Under the pieces are notes generated by a model that had not been told where the DNA came from, did no database searches, and was given only the letters and a program-made list of their open reading frames with translations. Positions 1 through 7,315 of a stretch of DNA of 64,000 bases are shown piece after piece (the first letter of the stretch is position 1; every line of letters begins with the position of its first letter). Where the stretch lies: NCBI RefSeq assembly GCF_900108875.1, contig NZ_FNYJ01000006.1, positions 310,001-374,000 on the forward strand, read 5' to 3'. This DNA comes from Pseudomonas sp. NFR16. GTDB lineage: Bacteria; Pseudomonadota; Gammaproteobacteria; Pseudomonadales; Pseudomonadaceae. The translations under genes and the position numbers were made by a program.

Positions 1-346
1 GAAAGCTGGTTTGTGATTCGGGCTAATGTCGCTGCGCGGGCAGGTGCGCGATCCAGGCGGGAGGAGCCTGCTCGCGAAGACTGAATTCCCACCGCCGCAC
101 GCCTGCCGGATGCACCGGCCTCTTCCCGGCTAAAGCCGGTCCTACAGACGCCGCGAGTTTTTCGTAGGACCGGCTTTAGCCGGGAAGCCGTTGGGTTTTT
201 CGCATTTTCCTGTGCGATATCTCGGCAGGATTCCGGATATGTGAATGCTTCCCCGCGCATCCTGTTTCATTTTGTGACGTCGAATAGGCGCAGTCCAAAC
301 CCTCGCCAATACTGCGCGGGGGCGGAACATTCCCATACGTGGATTC
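1..346. other. Gene-free segment at window start, mostly repeat
   Basis: No convincing gene is visible here. The segment holds a REP-like fragment around 58-82 (the words GGAGGAGCCTGCTCGCGAAG) and a perfect REPIN at 122-187. The A+T-richer stretch 240-345 directly precedes a small two-gene operon and presumably carries its promoter, but no clear -35/-10 pair could be assigned. Open frames crossing the stretch run through the repeat and are not credible genes. Confidence 0.6.
122..187. repeat. REPIN, GTAGGACCGGC family (perfect inverted pair)
   Basis: Two 24-base arms form a perfect inverted repeat, 122-145 and 164-187, separated by 18 bases. The inner arm ends read CCTAC and GTAGG and the outer ends CTTCCCGG and CCGGGAAG. 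Two inverted REP sequences with a short spacer is the standard Pseudomonas REPIN structure. Copies of the same family occur at 11124-11189 and 24170-24279. Each arm also contains the short palindrome CCGGCTAAAGCCGG. No RAYT (REP-associated tyrosine transposase) gene is present in the window, so mobilisation would have to be in trans. Confidence 0.9.
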
Positions 347-553
347 GTGGATCAATACTTCGCCGCCCGGGAGGTGGTGAATCGTTTGAAATACGAGTTT
401 GGCCATGCAGTGACCGTCGATATTTTTATCAAGAACCATGATGGTTCTACCAAGTCCTACCGCCAGAACATTCAGCAAATTGACTCGCATGTACCCGAAA
501 CCTATGATCGGGCATCGCTTGAGTGCACGCTCAACTCCAGGAGGTTTGGATAA
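347..553 (+). CDS. Small hypothetical protein (68 aa), first gene of a two-gene operon
   Basis: Family not recognised. The 68-aa product starts at a GTG (VDQYFAAREVVNRLKYEFG...). The frame is closed by a stop at 275-277, so 347 is the only ordinary start; ATT at 329 is a poor alternative. The N-terminal third looks helical (AAREVVNRLKYEFG), followed by an alternating strand-like segment (AVTVDIFIKNHDGS), suggesting a small soluble alpha/beta fold. There is no signal peptide or membrane segment. The stop overlaps the next ATG (TAATG, 551-555), so the two genes should be translationally coupled. No strong Shine-Dalgarno precedes the GTG. A real gene is inferred from the coupling and from the terminator closing the pair. 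Confidence 0.6.
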   Translation: MDQYFAAREVVNRLKYEFGHAVTVDIFIKNHDGSTKSYRQNIQQIDSHVPETYDRASLECTLNSRRFG

Positions 554-711
554 TGGCTGCTCCACAAAAACTCAAAACAGTGAAGTCGACGCCGTTTTCC
601 GACTTCGTCCGCAACGCCACTCTCGAGGAGAAGGAGCGCGTTTACCTGAAGGTCATGGAGAAAGCCTGGGCGCGGCAGGAAAAGATCATCGAACAAGCCC
701 GGAAAATGTAA
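553..711 (+). CDS. Small basic hypothetical protein (52 aa), second gene of the operon
   Basis: Family not recognised. The 52-aa product begins MAAPQKLKTVKSTPF and is very rich in Lys, Arg and Glu. Residues 15-52 look like two amphipathic helices (SDFVRNATLEEKERVY and LKVMEKAWARQEKIIEQ). The start is well supported: a perfect AGGAGG lies at 539-544, eight bases before the ATG, and the ATG overlaps the upstream stop. An in-frame ATG at 523 would bury this ribosome-binding site inside the gene and is rejected. A strong hairpin follows at 724-750. Two tiny co-translated proteins, one mixed and one basic and helical, resemble small regulator or toxin-antitoxin pairs in layout only; no family evidence supports that. 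Confidence 0.65.
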   Translation: MAAPQKLKTVKSTPFSDFVRNATLEEKERVYLKVMEKAWARQEKIIEQARKM

Positions 712-723
712 CGCCCCCCAATG

Positions 724-750
724 ACAAAGCCGCCCCTGAGGCGGCTTTGT
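724..750. terminator. Hairpin terminator, probably bidirectional
   Basis: An 11-bp perfect stem (ACAAAGCCGCC at 724-734, GGCGGCTTTGT at 740-750) encloses the loop CCTGA. It lies between the small operon on the plus strand (stop 711) and the histidine kinase on the minus strand (stop 755), so it can serve both. The tails are T-containing rather than pure T-tracts. Confidence 0.75.
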
Positions 751-754
751 TGTA

Positions 755-2146
755 TCACCCCAACGCCAGCACCTGCCGACATTCCAGCACCAGGCTTGCG
801 CCGCCGGAGGGGCTGTTGCCGATGCGCAGTTTGAAGCCGTGCAGGTTGACGATCGCCGCGACGATGGACAGCCCCAGGCCGAAGCCGCTTTGCTGATTGC
901 CTGTCTCGCTGCGGTAGAAACGCTTGAAAACCGCTTCGCGTTCGGCGTCGGGGATGCCGGGACCGGTGTCCTGTACTTCGATGAACGTGGTGTCGCCTTC
1001 GGCCCGGGCGATGACCAGCACCTGGCCGCCCGGCGGGGTGAATTTGATCGAGTTGCTGAGCAGGTTCGACAGGGCTTCGAACAGCAGCGCGCGGTCGCCC
1101 ACCACCGGCGGCAGGTATTCGGCGACTTTCAGTTGCAGCGAGACGCGGCCTTCCTCCGCCAGCGGCAAGTAGAAATCATACAGTTCCTGCAGTAACGGCA
1201 GCGGATCCAGCTGGCCGAAAGCCGAGCGACGCTGATGATCTTCCAGCTCGGAAATCCGCAACAGGCCGCGAAAGCGCGCCATCAATGTATCGGCGTCGGC
1301 GATGACCTGAGCCATTTGCTCGCCTTGGGCGGAGTCTTCCGGCGATTGCTGCTGAATCCGGTAAAGCTGCGCGCGCAGGCGGGTCAGGGGCGTGCGCAGG
1401 TCATGGGCGATGTTGTCGCAGACGCCTTTGACCTCGTTCATCAACCGCTCGATGCGGTCGAGCATGGCATTGACGATGTCGGCGAGCATGTCCAGCTCGT
1501 CACGTCGATCGGACACCGGCAGGCGTCGGGTCAGGTCGCCGGTGACGATGGCTTCCGCGCTCGCCTGAATCGCACCGATGCGCCGCAGCGGCCGACGTCG
1601 CAGCAAATGCCAGCCCGCAGCGCCCGGGATGATCGTCAGTGAGATGCCCCACAGCAGGGCCCGCAGGATCAGCGTGGTCACGGCGAACAGCGAGCCGTTG
1701 TCGCGCACCAGCACCAGCCAGCGTTCATCGAGCGTGTGAATGGCCACCGCATCGCAGCTGGCACGGGGCAGATCGGGGTCGTCAGAGTCGATGCAGGTGT
1801 CCAGTTCCTGAATCTCGCCGGTGAGCTTCAGGCCCTCGGGAATCTCGCGGACCGGCCCGCTGATGGGTTTCAGGTCTTTGTCGAAAAGGCCGTAGGCGTC
1901 GACCGAGCGCATGTCGAACTTGTCGCTGGTGGCCAGTGCGTCATCGAGTTGCGCGCCCTCGAACCGGGAAAACAGTTGCTGGCGCTGCATCAGCGAATGG
2001 CGGGCGAGGGTGTTCAGGTAACTGGTGACTTCCCAGTACAGCACCCCCATGAGGATGCTGCTCCAGGCCACGAACAGGAAACTGTACAGCGCCAGCAGTC
2101 GGCTGCTGGAGGAGCGCCAGCCCTTAGACGGGTTCGGCAATGACAT
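755..2146 (-). CDS. Sensor histidine kinase of an OmpR-type two-component system
   Basis: A 463-aa inner-membrane kinase. TM1 is at about 15-40. A periplasmic sensor region follows at about 41-155, holding two cysteines in a CIDSDDPDLPRASC stretch that could form a disulphide. TM2 is at about 156-178 and a HAMP linker at about 180-235 (ending DELDMLADIVNAMLDRIERL). The HisKA H-box is NIAHDLRTPLTRL, and the HATPase_c domain has N (NLLSNSIKF), G1 (DTGPGIP) and G2 (GFGLGLS) boxes. It overlaps the upstream response-regulator gene by 23 bases (2124-2146), indicating co-translation. The stimulus cannot be read from sequence; relatives of the CopS/IrlS/PcoS group have this layout, but no metal-binding motif is obvious. 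Confidence 0.92.
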   Translation of the reverse strand: MSLPNPSKGWRSSSSRLLALYSFLFVAWSSILMGVLYWEVTSYLNTLARHSLMQRQQLFSRFEGAQLDDALATSDKFDMRSVDAYGLFDKDLKPISGPVREIPEGLKLTGEIQELDTCIDSDDPDLPRASCDAVAIHTLDERWLVLVRDNGSLFAVTTLILRALLWGISLTIIPGAAGWHLLRRRPLRRIGAIQASAEAIVTGDLTRRLPVSDRRDELDMLADIVNAMLDRIERLMNEVKGVCDNIAHDLRTPLTRLRAQLYRIQQQSPEDSAQGEQMAQVIADADTLMARFRGLLRISELEDHQRRSAFGQLDPLPLLQELYDFYLPLAEEGRVSLQLKVAEYLPPVVGDRALLFEALSNLLSNSIKFTPPGGQVLVIARAEGDTTFIEVQDTGPGIPDAEREAVFKRFYRSETGNQQSGFGLGLSIVAAIVNLHGFKLRIGNSPSGGASLVLECRQVLALG

Positions 2147-2807
2147 AACCTGAGCCTCGAACGGTACGTATCAGCGGCGTCAGGGTAGGAGGATCGATTT
2201 TCTTGCGCAAGCGACCGATGTGCACATCGATGAGGTTGGTGCCGGGGTCGAAGTGATAACCCCAGACTTCCTCGAAAATCATCATGCGGGTGATGATCTG
2301 GCCGCTGTTGCGCATCAGGAATTCCAGCAGCTTGTATTCGGTGGGCAGCAGGTTCAGCGGCTGGCCCGCGCGGCTGGCTTCGCGGGTGATCAGGTTGAGC
2401 TCCAGATCGGCAACCCTGAGCATGGTTTCTGCCTGAGTAACGGGGTTGCTGCGGCGCAGCAGGACCTCGACACGAGCAGCCATCTCGTCCGAGGCAAACG
2501 GTTTGGACAGGTAGTCATCCCCCCCGGCGCGCAGGCCGCGGACCCGTTCGTCGACATCGGACAGGGCGCTGATCATCAGGATCGGCGTGGCGATGCCCAG
2601 TGCGCGCATGGTCGTGACAATCGCCAGGCCGTCCACCTCAGGCAGCATGCGATCAAGGGTGATCAGGTCGTAATCTCCGCTCACCGCGCGCACCAGGCCT
2701 TCGCGGCCATTGTCCACCCAATCCACCTGGAGTCCGTGGCTGCTCAACTCAGCCACGATTTCCTTGGCGGTGACGGCATCGTCTTCGATTGTCAGGATTC
2801 GGGTCAT
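2124..2807 (-). CDS. OmpR-family response regulator
   Basis: A 227-aa regulator. The receiver domain (1-120) has the acidic pair E8/D9/D10, phospho-acceptor D52 in LITLDRMLPEVDG, and the conserved Lys in YLSKPFA. The C-terminal winged helix (about 130-225) ends RTVRGSGYVIAEPV, typical of OmpR/PhoB-type DNA binding. It is the first gene of the operon with the kinase at 755-2146. A tandem TTAA box at 2870-2886, 63 bases upstream of the ATG, is a plausible autoregulatory site. The sequence MTRILTIEDDAVTAKEI is not that of PmrA, so the box resemblance does not name the system. Confidence 0.93.
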   Translation of the reverse strand: MTRILTIEDDAVTAKEIVAELSSHGLQVDWVDNGREGLVRAVSGDYDLITLDRMLPEVDGLAIVTTMRALGIATPILMISALSDVDERVRGLRAGGDDYLSKPFASDEMAARVEVLLRRSNPVTQAETMLRVADLELNLITREASRAGQPLNLLPTEYKLLEFLMRNSGQIITRMMIFEEVWGYHFDPGTNLIDVHIGRLRKKIDPPTLTPLIRTVRGSGYVIAEPV

Positions 2808-2869
2808 TGGATGTCTGAACCACGTAGTGACTGAAGGCCATATTTTGCCTTTAAACGTCGCCGGAATTT

Positions 2870-2886
2870 CTTAAAAATAATTTAAG
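2870..2886 (-). promoter_or_regulatory. Tandem TTAA box upstream of the response-regulator operon
   Basis: CTTAAA, five bases, then TTTAAG. The same bases also form an 8-bp inverted repeat TTCTTAAA...TTTAAGAA (2868-2888). Two TTAA cores 11 bases apart match the HTTAAD-N5-HTTAAD form known for PmrA-type regulators and are close to the BqsR-type TTAAG-N6-TTAAG repeat. The position, 63-79 bases upstream of the regulator start, suits an OmpR-family regulator activating its own operon. Confidence 0.5.
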
Positions 2887-2890
2887 AAGA

Positions 2891-2923
2891 GCCCAGTGCA
2901 TTGTTTTTGGCCGAACACTGGGC
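2891..2923 (-). terminator. Stem-loop downstream of the YfdC-like gene
   Basis: An 8-bp stem (GCCCAGTG 2891-2898, CACTGGGC 2916-2923) lies just past the stop of the channel gene (2936, minus strand). On that strand it is followed by a T/A-rich tail running into the TTAA box, so it probably separates the channel gene from the two-component operon. The large loop makes it a moderate terminator. Confidence 0.5.
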
Positions 2924-2935
2924 CCTGCGACTGCA

Positions 2936-3841
2936 TCATGCGCCCTTGCCTTCGGCGTCTTCACGATCCTGAGCCGCGGATTGCTTGCGCTGTGATCCTT
3001 GTTTCTTCGGCGCGCCGCTCTCGCTGCGAATCTGCGCATGGCTGATCAACGCGAAGATGAAGCTGCCACCAATGATATTGCCGGCCAGGGTCGGGCCTGC
3101 GAACACCATCCAGAACTCCCTCCAGCTCAGCTCACCGGCGAAGACCAGATACGACACTTCCGCCGAACCCACGACGATGTGAGTGAAATCGCCCAGTGCC
3201 ATTAGGTACGTGATCATCACGATGATCACGATCTTGGCGTTCTCCATCGACGCAATCATCCAGACCATCGTCGCGATCATCCAGCCTGAAATGATGCCTT
3301 TGGCGAACATCGTGTTCACATCGTTTTCCATGACCTTGCGGCCGATCTCGAGGAAAGCCGCGTCAGTCTTTGGATCGAAAATCGGCAGATGGAGCATGAC
3401 GTAGGCCACCAGCAGGGTGCCGCACAGGTTGCCCACCAGCACCACGCTCCACAGCCGGAACAGGCGACCGACATTGCTCAGGGTGAACTTGGTCATCACC
3501 GGCAGAACCGCCGTGATGGTGTTTTCCGTGAACAGTTGCTGGCGTGCCAGGATCACCGCCAGAAAACCTGCGCTGTAACCGAAGCTGGCGATGGCCTTGA
3601 AGCCTTCGCCGTCGGGAAGCCTGGAATTGAGCAGCCCCATGGCCATCAGCGAAAGGCCCATGGTCAGGCCTGCTGCCAGTGCCGACCAGAACAGCGCCGC
3701 GACGTTGCGCTCAAGTTCCTGGTCGCCCTGCATGCGGATCGTCTCGTGCAGAACGGCCGCACGGGGCGGCTGGTTTTCATCGATATCGCGTTCTTCTTCG
3801 GGCGTCAGGCCCGGGGTCTTGCCGTCTTGTTCAGTGTCCAT
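2936..3841 (-). CDS. YfdC-like formate/nitrite transporter family protein
   Basis: A 301-aa protein of the FocA/NirC-like family, closest in layout to E. coli YfdC: an acidic cytoplasmic N-terminus (about 1-50, MDTEQDGKTPGLTPEEERDI), six hydrophobic segments (about 52-260), and a charged C-terminal tail (SESGAPKKQGSQRKQ). The family motif around ARQQLFTENTITAVLP, between TM2 and TM3, corresponds to the conserved loop of the channel family. Start chosen at 3841. The frame extends 82 codons further upstream, but that part is low-complexity, precedes the family's normal start and overlaps the divergent acetyltransferase. Substrate is unknown; YfdC homologues are not proven formate channels. Confidence 0.88.
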   Translation of the reverse strand: MDTEQDGKTPGLTPEEERDIDENQPPRAAVLHETIRMQGDQELERNVAALFWSALAAGLTMGLSLMAMGLLNSRLPDGEGFKAIASFGYSAGFLAVILARQQLFTENTITAVLPVMTKFTLSNVGRLFRLWSVVLVGNLCGTLLVAYVMLHLPIFDPKTDAAFLEIGRKVMENDVNTMFAKGIISGWMIATMVWMIASMENAKIVIIVMITYLMALGDFTHIVVGSAEVSYLVFAGELSWREFWMVFAGPTLAGNIIGGSFIFALISHAQIRSESGAPKKQGSQRKQSAAQDREDAEGKGA

Positions 3842-3994
3842 GCTGCTTCTCTTGGGTAGTCTGGCGGTTTGCTGAGGGAGACGGTCAGTTTTTTTCGGTG
3901 AACCTGCTGCGCCGTGCTGCTGGTTGAGACACAATCCGCTCCCCGTCGTTCGCCCCTGCGCGGCGGCCTTTTCATTGATTCGGGAGCCCCCACC

Positions 3995-4480
3995 GTGACC
4001 CTTCATATTCGAGACGCTACCCGCGCCGATGCCGCCGTGATTCTGGGCTTCATCACCGAGCTTGCGATCTACGAAAAAGCCGAGCACGAGGTCAAGGCCA
4101 GCGTCGCCGACATCGAGCGCAGCCTGTTTGACGAGCCGTCACCAGCCAAGGCGCTGATTTGCCTGCTGGACGACCAGCCCATCGGTTTTGAGGTGTATTT
4201 CCTCAGCTACTCGACGTGGCAGGGCCGCAAGGGGCTGTACCTGGAAGACCTGTTCGTATCTGCCAGCCAGCGCGGGATTGGCGCGGGCAAGCAACTGCTG
4301 CGGCATCTGGCGAAGATCGCCCATGACACCGGATGCGGTCGTTTCGAATGGAGCGTGCTGGACTGGAACCAGCCCGCGATCGATTTCTATAAATCGATTG
4401 GCGCCGAGCCGCAGGACGAGTGGGTGCGGTATCGGATGGAAGGGCAAGGACTGAAGCGGTTTGCGTTGGGGCAGGATTGA
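3995..4480 (+). CDS. GNAT N-acetyltransferase, SSAT/thialysine acetyltransferase-like
   Basis: A 161-aa single-domain GNAT protein. Landmarks of the spermidine/spermine acetyltransferase-like subgroup are IRDATRADAAVILGFI at the N-terminus, the central LYLEDLFV strand, the acetyl-CoA loop RGIGAGKQLL, and the C-terminal WNQPAIDFYKSIGA. The GTG at 3995 is chosen because the fold begins right there (VTLHIRDAT) and GGGAG lies just upstream. An ATG at 3914 would add a proline/arginine-rich tail with no counterpart in the family. It likely acetylates a small amine with acetyl-CoA in the cytoplasm; the exact substrate is unknown. Divergent from the YfdC-like gene. Confidence 0.85.
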   Translation: MTLHIRDATRADAAVILGFITELAIYEKAEHEVKASVADIERSLFDEPSPAKALICLLDDQPIGFEVYFLSYSTWQGRKGLYLEDLFVSASQRGIGAGKQLLRHLAKIAHDTGCGRFEWSVLDWNQPAIDFYKSIGAEPQDEWVRYRMEGQGLKRFALGQD

Positions 4481-4507
4481 CGAAGAGTTATCGTTTAAAT
4501 CAGATCC

Positions 4508-4642
4508 TGTAGGAGCGTGGCTTGTCCCGCGAACGGCTGCGCAGCGGTCGTAAAACCTGTTTCCACGGTGTGTCTGATACACCGAGCAGTCTGGTTTTAC
4601 TGCCACTTCGCGCCAGTTCGCGGGACAAACCACGCTCCTACA
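4508..4642. repeat. REPIN, GTAGGAGCGTGGCTTGTCCCGCGAA family
   Basis: Two 26-base arms, 4508-4533 and 4617-4642, are inverted copies with one mismatch (GGCTTGT versus GGTTTGT). They fill the space between the convergent acetyltransferase and pncA genes. This is the classical Pseudomonas REP word family (tgtaggagcg...cgcgaa) and differs in core sequence from the GTAGGACCGGC family at 122-187. Confidence 0.9.
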
Positions 4643-4672
4643 AAGCAAGCGCGTTGATGTTCAAAAGCGGGT

Positions 4673-5323
4673 TCAGCGAGTCACATCAGCACTATCAATC
4701 CGCACCACACCCGCTGCCGTCAGGTCCTGCCACGCCTTGTCCAGCGAGCCGTTCAGATCGATCGCCTTGCAGGCGTCCTCGATCACCCACGTATTGAACC
4801 CGGCCGCTCGCGCATCCAGCGCCGACCACGCCACACAGAAATCCAGCGCCAGACCGACCACGAACACGCTGTCGATGCCGCGCTCCTTCAGGTAGCCAGC
4901 CAGGCCGGTCTGGGTGCTGCGGTCTGCTTCGACGAAGGCCGAATAGCTGTCGATGCCGGCATTGCAGCCCTTGCGCAGGATCAGCTGGGCATGATCGATA
5001 ACGAGGTCGGCGTGCAGCCGGGCGCCCTGCGTGCCCTGCACGCAATGGTCCGGCCACAGCGTCTGCGCACCGTAAGGCAGGGTGATGCTGTCGAACGGGC
5101 TGCGCCCGGCATGACTCGATGCGAAGGAAATATGCCCGGCAGGGTGCCAGTCCTGGGTGATCACCACGTTACGAAACTGCGCGCCGAGGCGGTTGACCAA
5201 CGGCACCAGCGCGTCGCCCTCGGCCACCGCCAGTGCGCCGCCGGGCATGAAGTCGTATTGCATGTCGATGACCAGCAGCGCAGCACGCGGGTCGCCGGGC
5301 AACAGGTCGAGGGAAGTGGTCAT
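4673..5323 (-). CDS. pncA: Nicotinamidase / pyrazinamidase
   Basis: A 216-aa isochorismatase-superfamily enzyme hydrolysing nicotinamide to nicotinate plus ammonia in NAD salvage. The catalytic triad is complete: D20 (LLVIDMQYDF), K118 (ILRKGCNAG) and C163 (LALDFCVAW). The metal site is D58, H60 and H71 (QDWHPAGHISFASSH). Length and motif spacing match E. coli PncA. The next gene upstream on the same strand is the hydroxyacid dehydrogenase, 89 bases away, so a shared transcript is possible but not required. Confidence 0.95.
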   Translation of the reverse strand: MTTSLDLLPGDPRAALLVIDMQYDFMPGGALAVAEGDALVPLVNRLGAQFRNVVITQDWHPAGHISFASSHAGRSPFDSITLPYGAQTLWPDHCVQGTQGARLHADLVIDHAQLILRKGCNAGIDSYSAFVEADRSTQTGLAGYLKERGIDSVFVVGLALDFCVAWSALDARAAGFNTWVIEDACKAIDLNGSLDKAWQDLTAAGVVRIDSADVTR

Positions 5324-5412
5324 CCTCTGAGTCCTTGAGAAGTGTCTGGAAATACCGCCATTGACGCACAGGCCCGCGCGGGCCGGTATTCACGTCAGTG
5401 GCGGCCGGTTCG

Positions 5413-6378
5413 TCAGGCGAAGACGCGGATCGGCTTGCCGGCATGCCAGGCCTGGATATCCTCGATCATCTGGCTGAAGAACATCTGGTAGTTGTTCTGA
5501 GTGACGTAGCCAACGTGCGGCGTTGCCAGCAGATTCGGCAGGCTGCGGAACGGATGGTCCTCGGGCAGCGGCTCGATACCGAAGACGTCCAGCGCCGCGC
5601 CGGCGATCTTCTTCTGCTGGAGAACTTCGATCAGGGCTTCTTCGTCGACAATCGGGCCGCGCGCGGTATTGACCAGGTAGGCCGTCGGCTTCATGCGATT
5701 CAAGGATTGCGCGTCCACCACACCGCGGCTGCGGTCGCTGAGCACCAGATTGACCGAAATCACGTCCGACTGCTCGAACAGTGCCTGCTTGCTGACATAA
5801 GTCACGCCGTGCTCGGCAGCGCGCTCGGCGGTGAGGTTTTCACTCCAGGCGATCACGTTCATGTCGAACGCCTGGGCGTAACGGGCGATCTTCTGGCCAA
5901 TGCTGCCCAGACCCACGATGCCCAGCGTCTTGCCGTACAGGTCGCTGCCGATGCCGATCTGCCAGTTCCCGGCGCGCAGCGAATTGGCCTCGTCGACGAT
6001 GTTGCGCGTCGCCGCCATGATCAGCGCCCAGGTCAGTTCGGGCGCTGCGTATTTGTAGCTGTCAGTGCCCACGACCGTGATGCCCAGACGCGCTGCGGCC
6101 TTGAGGTCCAGTGCGGCATTACGCATGCCGCCGGTGACCAGCAGCTTCAGATTGGGCAGCTGGCTGAGCAGGGCGTCGTCGAAGATCGTGCGCTCGCGCA
6201 TCACGCAGATCACGTCGAAATCTTTCAGGCGGGCGACCATCGCCGCGGTATCGGCGGGATAGTCGTGGAGGAACGTGACGTTGCCGATCGGCTTGAGGGC
6301 TGTCCAGTCCACCACGTCTTGTGCAACGGATTGCCAGTCATCGAGTACGGCAATTCTCAGCGCGGAATCCTGAGTCAT
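5413..6378 (-). CDS. D-2-hydroxyacid dehydrogenase family protein
   Basis: A 321-aa NAD(P)-dependent dehydrogenase of the phosphoglycerate/glycerate dehydrogenase type. The Rossmann dinucleotide motif GLGSIGQ is at about 155-161. The substrate-domain signature is NTARGPIVDEEAL. The usual catalytic set appears as Arg in VNTARG, Glu in GIEPLPEDHP and His in ATPHVGY. The enzyme reduces or oxidises a 2-hydroxy acid; the actual substrate cannot be told, and glyoxylate/hydroxypyruvate reductases and several orphan paralogues share this layout. It is cytoplasmic. Confidence 0.88.
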   Translation of the reverse strand: MTQDSALRIAVLDDWQSVAQDVVDWTALKPIGNVTFLHDYPADTAAMVARLKDFDVICVMRERTIFDDALLSQLPNLKLLVTGGMRNAALDLKAAARLGITVVGTDSYKYAAPELTWALIMAATRNIVDEANSLRAGNWQIGIGSDLYGKTLGIVGLGSIGQKIARYAQAFDMNVIAWSENLTAERAAEHGVTYVSKQALFEQSDVISVNLVLSDRSRGVVDAQSLNRMKPTAYLVNTARGPIVDEEALIEVLQQKKIAGAALDVFGIEPLPEDHPFRSLPNLLATPHVGYVTQNNYQMFFSQMIEDIQAWHAGKPIRVFA

Positions 6379-6439
6379 CTATCTGGGCCTCGTTCAAGGA
6401 GCACATTGGATTTGTGGCGCTCACAGTACGCCTGAGCAA

Positions 6440-6465
6440 GTGTAGGAGCGAATTTTTTCGCGATG
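6440..6465. repeat. Isolated degenerate REP unit
   Basis: A single copy of the word GTGTAGGAGCGAATTTTTTCGCGATG, in the gap between the dehydrogenase start and the DUF1345 gene, resembles the GTAGGAGCG...CGCGAA family. No inverted partner is visible nearby, so it is probably a decayed half of a REPIN. Confidence 0.5.
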
Positions 6466-6518
6466 CGAGGGTGCAGGCAACAGAGGGATGCGAGTGTCCC
6501 GGCGTCTTGCGAAGTGGC

Positions 6519-7181
6519 TCAGTTGAACAGGCCGGCGGCAATGTTGATCGAGAACCCGAGTATCGAGGTGTTGAACAGGAAGCCGATCAGCGATTGCACC
6601 AGCACCACTTTGCGCAGGCCTCGGGTGGCGACGCCGACGTCCGAGGTCTGCACGGCAACGCTGATGGTGAAGGAGAAGTAGAGGAAATCCCAGTAATCAG
6701 GGTTCTGCTCGCCGTCGGCGAAGCGCAGGGCGGCCTTTTCACCGTTCCAGGTGTAGAACATCCGCGCGTAGTGCAGGCTGAACACCACGCCGGTCAGCAG
6801 CCACGAACCGATAATCGTGAAGCCGGTAAACGCGTAATGCAGCGCCTTGTCGCTGGCTGTCATGCCCTTGATGCCCGCCAGTTCCAGAACGATGGCGGCC
6901 AGGCTCGCGAGCGCCGCAACGCTCACCACCATCAGCACCAGACCGGCGTTTTCGTCTTCAACTTCGGCGATGCGTCTGACGTCTTCGGCATTGGATTTGA
7001 ACGTGCGCTGCATGATCAGGATCATGTAAATCCACCCGGCGACGTTCCAGGCGATCAGGCATTTGCTGGTCAGTGTGATGTCAGGTGCAATGAATGAAGC
7101 GGCGATCCCGGCGGCAACTCCGAGTCCAGTGGCGATGGTCAGGCGAGGGTGAGTCTGGGTGAGATGGGACATGGACGACAT
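6519..7181 (-). CDS. DUF1345 family integral membrane protein
   Basis: About 220 aa. Hydrophobic segments lie near residues 15-35, 38-55, 82-105, 120-140 and 195-215, with a charged loop (RTFKSNAEDVRRIAEVEDENAG) after the second. The C-terminal pattern YWDFLYFSFTISVAVQTSDV resembles a potassium-channel-like pore helix and is characteristic of DUF1345. Function unknown. Start ambiguous: ATGs at 7181 and 7172 give MSSMSHLTQ and MSHLTQ, neither with a strong Shine-Dalgarno. An upstream frame to 7280 exists but is arginine-rich and unlike the family. Confidence 0.8.
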   Translation of the reverse strand: MSSMSHLTQTHPRLTIATGLGVAAGIAASFIAPDITLTSKCLIAWNVAGWIYMILIMQRTFKSNAEDVRRIAEVEDENAGLVLMVVSVAALASLAAIVLELAGIKGMTASDKALHYAFTGFTIIGSWLLTGVVFSLHYARMFYTWNGEKAALRFADGEQNPDYWDFLYFSFTISVAVQTSDVGVATRGLRKVVLVQSLIGFLFNTSILGFSINIAAGLFN

Positions 7182-7315
7182 CGCAGCAGTGGAATGGGCA
7201 AACCATAGCATGCGGTGATGGTACCGGCGGATGAAGAAAAACGGCGCGCAAGGGGTTACGCGCCGGTCGCCAGTCGGCAATTTACGTGGATCGGTTCAAG
7301 CCGGGCAGGCCTGTT

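Noticed and set aside
176..565. A 129-codon minus-strand frame covering the small operon
   Set aside because: It runs antisense through both small genes, which have coupling, AGGAGG and a terminator in the opposite direction.
2124..2807. Naming the first response regulator PmrA because of the TTAA box
   Set aside because: Its N-terminal sequence and overall pattern differ from PmrA; the box alone cannot identify the system.
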